From contig NZ_CAMYFI010000054.1 of assembly GCF_947255005.1 (NCBI RefSeq), forward strand, positions 1 to 15,705: a stretch of DNA of 15,705 bases, read 5' to 3'. Of the stretch, positions 12,699 through 15,705 are shown piece after piece. Source of the stretch: an uncultured Tessaracoccus sp. Lineage in GTDB: Bacteria > Actinomycetota > Actinomycetes > Propionibacteriales > Propionibacteriaceae. Position numbers and translations under genes: made by a program. The first letter of the stretch is position 1, and each line of letters opens with the position of its first letter. Under the pieces are notes generated by a model, which was given only the letters and a program-made list of their open reading frames with translations, had not been told where the DNA came from and did not search any database.

Positions 12699-13484
12699 TC
12701 ACGCTCCTCGCGCGGCCCACCGGCCGTCGACATAATTCACACGCAATGGTGTGTCGAATGCATCGCTGAGGTTTGCGGAGGTCAAGGTGTCGTGCAGGGG
12801 ACCGGATGCGACGATGCGCCCGTGGTTCATCAGCATGCAGTGCGTGATACCAGCCGGAATCTCCTCGACGTAGTGCGTCACCAACACCGATGCGGGCGAG
12901 AACGAGTTCGAGAAGAGGTCGCCCAGTGTGGTGACGAGCGCCTCCCGCCCCGCGATGTCGAGGCCGGCGGCGGGTTCGTCGAGGAGGAGCAGTTCGGGGT
13001 CAGTCATGAGGGCGCGCGCTACCTGCACGCGCTTCTGTTCGCCGGACGACAGCGTGCCGAAGGTGCGGTCGGCGAACTGCGCGATGCGGAACTCGTCGAG
13101 CAGCTGATCGGCACGCGCGAAATCCCACTCGTCGTAGTCTTCGTTCCACCGGCCGACGACGGCGTAGGCGGCGGAGACGACGAGGTCGCGTACCTTCTCG
13201 TTCGCCGGGATGCGTTCGGCCAACGCCGACGAGGTGAGGCCGATGCGCGGGCGCAGCTCGAACACGTCAACGGCGCCGATCACCTCGCCGAGCACCCCGA
13301 CGACACCGTCGCTCGGGTACAGCTGCGCGGCGAGGAGCTGCAGCATCGTGGTTTTACCGGCGCCGTTGGGGCCAATCACCACCCAACGTTGGTCTTCGTC
13401 GATGCGCAGGTCAACGTTATCCAGCAGCACCGCCTGCCCACGTCGAACTGTGACGCCCGCCAATTCCGCTACTGCTGTTGCCAT
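12699..13484 (-). CDS. ABC transporter ATP-binding protein
   Basis: ATPase subunit of an ABC system, 261 residues. Motifs in order: Walker A GPNGAGKTT (38-46), signature LSSGEQKRV (about 144-152), Walker B LLLLDEPAAGLD (about 165-176) and the H-loop histidine in VTHY (about 202). No membrane or substrate-binding partner is encoded in the window, so the substrate is unknown. Single ATPases of this ModF/YlmA-like type can act with distant permeases or as regulators. It is separated by 65 nt from fabI upstream, the widest gap in the ten-gene unit, and by 3 nt from the NfeD-like gene downstream, so it may begin a sub-operon. Confidence 0.88.
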   Translation of the reverse strand: MATAVAELAGVTVRRGQAVLLDNVDLRIDEDQRWVVIGPNGAGKTTMLQLLAAQLYPSDGVVGVLGEVIGAVDVFELRPRIGLTSSALAERIPANEKVRDLVVSAAYAVVGRWNEDYDEWDFARADQLLDEFRIAQFADRTFGTLSSGEQKRVQVARALMTDPELLLLDEPAAGLDIAGREALVTTLGDLFSNSFSPASVLVTHYVEEIPAGITHCMLMNHGRIVASGPLHDTLTSANLSDAFDTPLRVNYVDGRWAARGA

Positions 13485-13490
13485 GCCTCC

Positions 13491-13496
13491 AGCCTA
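13491..13496 (-). promoter_or_regulatory. Possible internal -10 box before the ABC ATPase gene
   Basis: TAGGCT on the minus strand ends 6 nt before the ATG at 13484, within the 65-nt gap after fabI. If active, it would drive the ABC-NfeD-SPFH-ole-like half separately from fabG-fabI. GGAGG in the same gap is only one base from the ATG, too close for normal initiation. Confidence 0.25.
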
Positions 13497-13549
13497 CCTG
13501 CCGCGGGCTTCGTCGTCGGGCGATCCAGCCGCGAGCCGCGGAGCTGCGC

Positions 13550-14323
13550 TCAAGCCCCCGTCGAGTGGAGACCGCCGTCGACGTGGACCATCTCCCCCGT
13601 CGTGGCGGGAAACCAGTCAGACAGCAGCGCGACGACGGCCTTCGCCGCGGGACGAGCATCCTTGGCGTCCCAACCCAGCGGAGCGCGGGTACCCCAGATG
13701 TCGTTGAACTCGTTCGCGCCGGGAATGGCCTGCTTCGCGAGGGTGTCGATGGGGCCGGCTGCGACGATGTTGGAGCGGATGCCGTCGGGGCCGAGGTAGC
13801 GGGCGAGGTAGCGCGACGTCGACTCCAGCGCAGACTTCGCCACACCCATCCAGTCGTAGGCCGGCCACGTTACCTGCGCGTCGAAGGTGAGCCCGACGAT
13901 AGACCCGCCACCTGCCATCATCGGTTTGGCCGCCATGGCGAGGGACTTCAACGAGTACGCGGAAATTTGCAGCGCCTGTGCGACGTCAGCCCACTCGGTG
14001 TCCAGGAACCGCCCGCCGAGCGCGGTCTTAGGGTTGGCGAAGGCGATGGAGTGCACGACACCGTCGAGGCGCTCACCGAAGTGCGGTTCGAGCGCCGCCG
14101 GCAGCCCGGTGAGGTGCTCGTCGACGGTGACGTCGAGCTCAATCACCGGCGGTGCCGGGTCGAGCCGTTTTGCGACGCGGTTGGCGAGCCGCAGCGCACG
14201 CCCGGCGCCGGAGATGACGACGTTGGCGCCTTCTTGCTGCGCGATGTCGGCGACGACGTACGCAATCGATGTGTCGATCGTCACGCCCGTGACGAGAATG
14301 TTCTTGCCTTCGAGGATGCCCAT
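13550..14323 (-). CDS. fabI: Enoyl-[acyl-carrier-protein] reductase, InhA-type FabI
   Basis: NADH-dependent enoyl-ACP reductase, last step of each fatty acid elongation cycle, 257 residues. It begins MGILEGKNILVTGVTIDTSI, the cofactor-binding start typical of FabI/InhA. It contains VVHSIAFANP, GGSIVGLTFD, the catalytic Tyr and Lys in AYDWMGVAKSALES (Y-x6-K), and SNIVAAGPIDTLAKQAI before the substrate loop. Compared with mycobacterial InhA as I remember it, the loop between that last motif and the W of GW(D)..RAP is about ten residues shorter, which fits ordinary C16-C18 chains instead of mycolic precursors. ATG at 14323 has AAGGA 7 nt upstream. It follows fabG by 17 nt, the same pair as mabA-inhA. 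Confidence 0.94.
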   Translation of the reverse strand: MGILEGKNILVTGVTIDTSIAYVVADIAQQEGANVVISGAGRALRLANRVAKRLDPAPPVIELDVTVDEHLTGLPAALEPHFGERLDGVVHSIAFANPKTALGGRFLDTEWADVAQALQISAYSLKSLAMAAKPMMAGGGSIVGLTFDAQVTWPAYDWMGVAKSALESTSRYLARYLGPDGIRSNIVAAGPIDTLAKQAIPGANEFNDIWGTRAPLGWDAKDARPAAKAVVALLSDWFPATTGEMVHVDGGLHSTGA

Positions 14324-14340
14324 GTGTCCGTCCTTATCTC

Positions 14341-15048
14341 TCAGTGCCCCATGCCTAGCCCGCCATCCACGGGGATGACGGCGCCAGTGGTGTAGCCGGC
14401 CGCATCGCCCGCGAGGAACAGCGCGACGGCGGCAACGTCGTCGACGCTGCCCAGTCGGCCCGCCGGAATGCGCTGCTCGTAGTCCTTGATGACTTCGGGG
14501 TCGAGGGCCTTCGTCATGTCAGTGTCGATGAAGCCGGGCGCGATCACGTTGCAGGTGACCCCGCGGGCGCCGAGCTCCCGGGTGATGCTCCGCGCCATGC
14601 CGACGAGGGCCGCCTTCGAGGACGCGTAGTTCACCTGGCCAGGGTTGCCCATGAGTCCGACCACGGACGAGATGAGGATCATCCGACCGAAGCGAGCGCG
14701 CATCATCGGGCGCGATGCTCGCCTGACGACGCGGAACGTGCCGGTGAGGTTGGTGTCGAGCACCTGCTGCCAGTCGTCGTCGGACATGCGCATGAGCAGC
14801 GTGTCCTTCGTGATGCCTGCGTTGGCGACGAGCACCTCGACCGGCCCGAGTTCACGTTCCACCTGCTCGAATGCCTCATCGACGGAGCTCTGGCTGGTGA
14901 TGTCGCACTGCACGCCGAGCACACCGTCGGGCACCTCCCCGCTGCGGTAGGTGGCTGCGACGCGGTAGCCGGCGTCGCGGAAGGTCTCGGCCATGGCGCG
15001 GCCGATCCCTTTGGATCCGCCGGTGACAAGTACCACTCGATCAGTCAT
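14341..15048 (-). CDS. fabG: 3-oxoacyl-[acyl-carrier-protein] reductase FabG
   Basis: NADPH-dependent ketoreductase of fatty acid synthesis, 235 residues, standard short-chain dehydrogenase. It shows TGGSKGIG near the N-terminus, the VANAG strand, catalytic serine in ISSVVG, Y-x-x-x-K in YASSKAAL, and NVIAPGFIDTDMT, the typical FabG segment. The ATG at 15048 (MTDRVVLVTGG) is chosen over the in-frame TTG at 15057: it gives the normal FabG start, and TAGGTT lies exactly 7 nt upstream. Being first in the ten-gene minus-strand unit, its promoter probably sets the level of the whole run. It is divergent from the DUF3099-like gene with 87 bp between. Confidence 0.94.
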   Translation of the reverse strand: MTDRVVLVTGGSKGIGRAMAETFRDAGYRVAATYRSGEVPDGVLGVQCDITSQSSVDEAFEQVERELGPVEVLVANAGITKDTLLMRMSDDDWQQVLDTNLTGTFRVVRRASRPMMRARFGRMILISSVVGLMGNPGQVNYASSKAALVGMARSITRELGARGVTCNVIAPGFIDTDMTKALDPEVIKDYEQRIPAGRLGSVDDVAAVALFLAGDAAGYTTGAVIPVDGGLGMGH

Positions 15049-15055
15049 GGATTGC

Positions 15056-15061
15056 AACCTA
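15056..15061 (-). promoter_or_regulatory. Candidate -10 box for fabG and the ten-gene unit
   Basis: TAGGTT on the minus strand, then 7 nt, then the fabG ATG at 15048. Spacing fits a leaderless transcript. No -35 consensus is visible. Confidence 0.4.
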
Positions 15062-15122
15062 CCGGAGCCTGGCGTGCGGCGGGCTGTGCATTTCCCACAG
15101 CATTTTCTCGCTCATGCTGGAG

Positions 15123-15128
15123 TAGGCT
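15123..15128 (+). promoter_or_regulatory. Candidate -10 box for the DUF3099-like gene
   Basis: TAGGCT, then 7 nt, then the ATG at 15136. There is no ribosome-binding site before this ATG, again consistent with leaderless transcription. Confidence 0.4.
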
Positions 15129-15135
15129 GGCTCGC

Positions 15136-15450
15136 ATGGCCAGAAGCGACGAGGGAACCCACCATGCTCCCATCGCTCCGCGTGGTCACTCGCTCGACGT
15201 GGAGGAACGCCAAAAGCGGTACACCATCACCATGATCGTGCGCACGGCGTGCTTCCTGCTGTTCCTCGTCGTGCCCGGATGGTGGAAGATCGTCGCGCTC
15301 GCGGGCGCGGCCATCATTCCCGCCTTCGCCGTCGTGCTAGCCAATGGTGAGGATCATCGCGCAACGCACTACGCTTCCGACGACGACACCGTCGACCCGC
15401 TGGCCCTACCGGCAGCCGAGGTGATTCCCGGGGAGGTGGAGCCGGAATGA
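15136..15450 (+). CDS. DUF3099-like small membrane protein
   Basis: A 104-residue protein with a polar N-terminus (about 1-30, ending EERQKRYTITM). Two closely spaced transmembrane helices follow (about 31-45 IVRTACFLLFLVVPG, and 49-66 IVALAGAAIIPAFAVVLA), then an acidic tail. The RYTITM start of the first helix and the VPGWWK turn match actinobacterial DUF3099 proteins, whose function is unknown; these are often found next to fabG-fabI and SURF1, as here. The ATG at 15136 is preferred to upstream in-frame codons because those reach into the fabG promoter region and encode no typical sequence. It overlaps the next gene by 4 nt (ATGA), so the two are probably translated together. Confidence 0.78.
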   Translation: MARSDEGTHHAPIAPRGHSLDVEERQKRYTITMIVRTACFLLFLVVPGWWKIVALAGAAIIPAFAVVLANGEDHRATHYASDDDTVDPLALPAAEVIPGEVEPE

Positions 15451-15705
15451 TCAAGAAGATGATTGTGCGCTGGGTTGCGCTCGTGGTGCTCATCGCCGCG
15501 TTGGCTACGCTCTTCGTGCAGTTGGGTGAGTGGCAGCTGCGACGCCTGGACGAACGCCGCGAGAGCAACGCGCGCGTGCTCGAGCACTCACACGAGCAGC
15601 CCACACCCTACGAGCAGCACATGAACCGAGTGATGACCGACGCCGACGAATGGCACGTCGTGACCGTCACCGGCCAGTACACCGGCGAGACGTTCCAGGT
15701 GCGCT
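15447..15705 (+). CDS. SURF1-family protein (partial, 3' end beyond window)
   Basis: The first 86 residues of a SURF1/Shy1-type protein, which helps assemble the heme of aa3-type cytochrome c oxidase. An N-terminal transmembrane helix (about residues 6-24) is followed by QLGEWQLRRLDERRESN, the family's LGxWQxxR signature. WHVVTVTGQYTGETFQVR follows, where the family has its first conserved strand of the extracytoplasmic domain. The ATG at 15447 overlaps the stop of the DUF3099-like gene, and GGAG lies about 7 nt upstream. The gene is cut at 15705, so the second transmembrane helix is not seen. Confidence 0.85.
   Translation, partial: MIKKMIVRWVALVVLIAALATLFVQLGEWQLRRLDERRESNARVLEHSHEQPTPYEQHMNRVMTDADEWHVVTVTGQYTGETFQVR

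Noticed and set aside
1..15705. tRNA or rRNA genes, CRISPR arrays, transposases, integration sites and riboswitches
   Set aside because: I saw no cloverleaf, repeat-spacer pattern, transposase or known riboswitch core. XerC here is the housekeeping type in conserved context, not a sign of an integrated element.

Overview
The window comes from a high-GC Gram-positive (actinobacterial) chromosome. Evidence: GC-rich coding in every frame, frequent GTG starts, -10 boxes placed about 7 nt before start codons (leaderless style), an InhA-type enoyl reductase paired with FabG, and two actinobacterial gene neighbourhoods. These are rpsB/M23/xerC, as around Rv2890c-Rv2894c in Mycobacterium tuberculosis, and fabG-fabI-...-nfeD-SPFH, as around Rv1483-Rv1488. 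A propionibacterial-type organism is my best guess, but nothing here proves the family.

Layout. At 1-463 lies the 5' part of rpsB on the minus strand. Its left edge is damaged by a perfect 55-bp fold-back inverted repeat (1-55 and 107-161), most likely an assembly or amplification chimera at a contig end. At 464-766 is a long divergent spacer with a structured rpsB leader. At 767-1669 is a secreted two-domain M23 peptidase, convergent with xerC (1684-2577, minus). From 2644 a plus-strand pair encodes peptide deformylase and an SBF/SLC10A7-like transporter. At 4362-5711 is an orphan secreted or lipid-anchored, beta-propeller-like protein preceded by a C10 tract and followed by a 22-bp perfect hairpin that also closes the convergent unit from the right.

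From 15048 down to 5897, ten minus-strand genes are packed nearly end to end: fabG, fabI (InhA-type), an ABC ATPase, an NfeD-like protein, an SPFH/stomatin protein, an OleA-like thiolase-fold enzyme, a GT2 glycosyltransferase, an OleC-like ANL ligase, a cytochrome P450 and an OleD-like reductase. The last five overlap or abut, and the SPFH stop overlaps the oleA-like start. I read the distal half as a lipid or beta-lactone pathway. OleA would condense two fatty acyl thioesters head to head, OleD would reduce the beta-keto acid, and OleC would close a beta-lactone. No OleB (the decarboxylase that yields the olefin) is present, while a P450 and a glycosyltransferase are embedded, so a modified beta-lactone or glycolipid is more likely than a plain alkene. 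FabG and FabI could supply acyl chains, and the SPFH/NfeD pair could organise the membrane where the product is made. This is the most interesting system in the window.

At 15136-15705, divergent from fabG, are a DUF3099-like membrane protein and the start of a SURF1-family protein cut by the window end.
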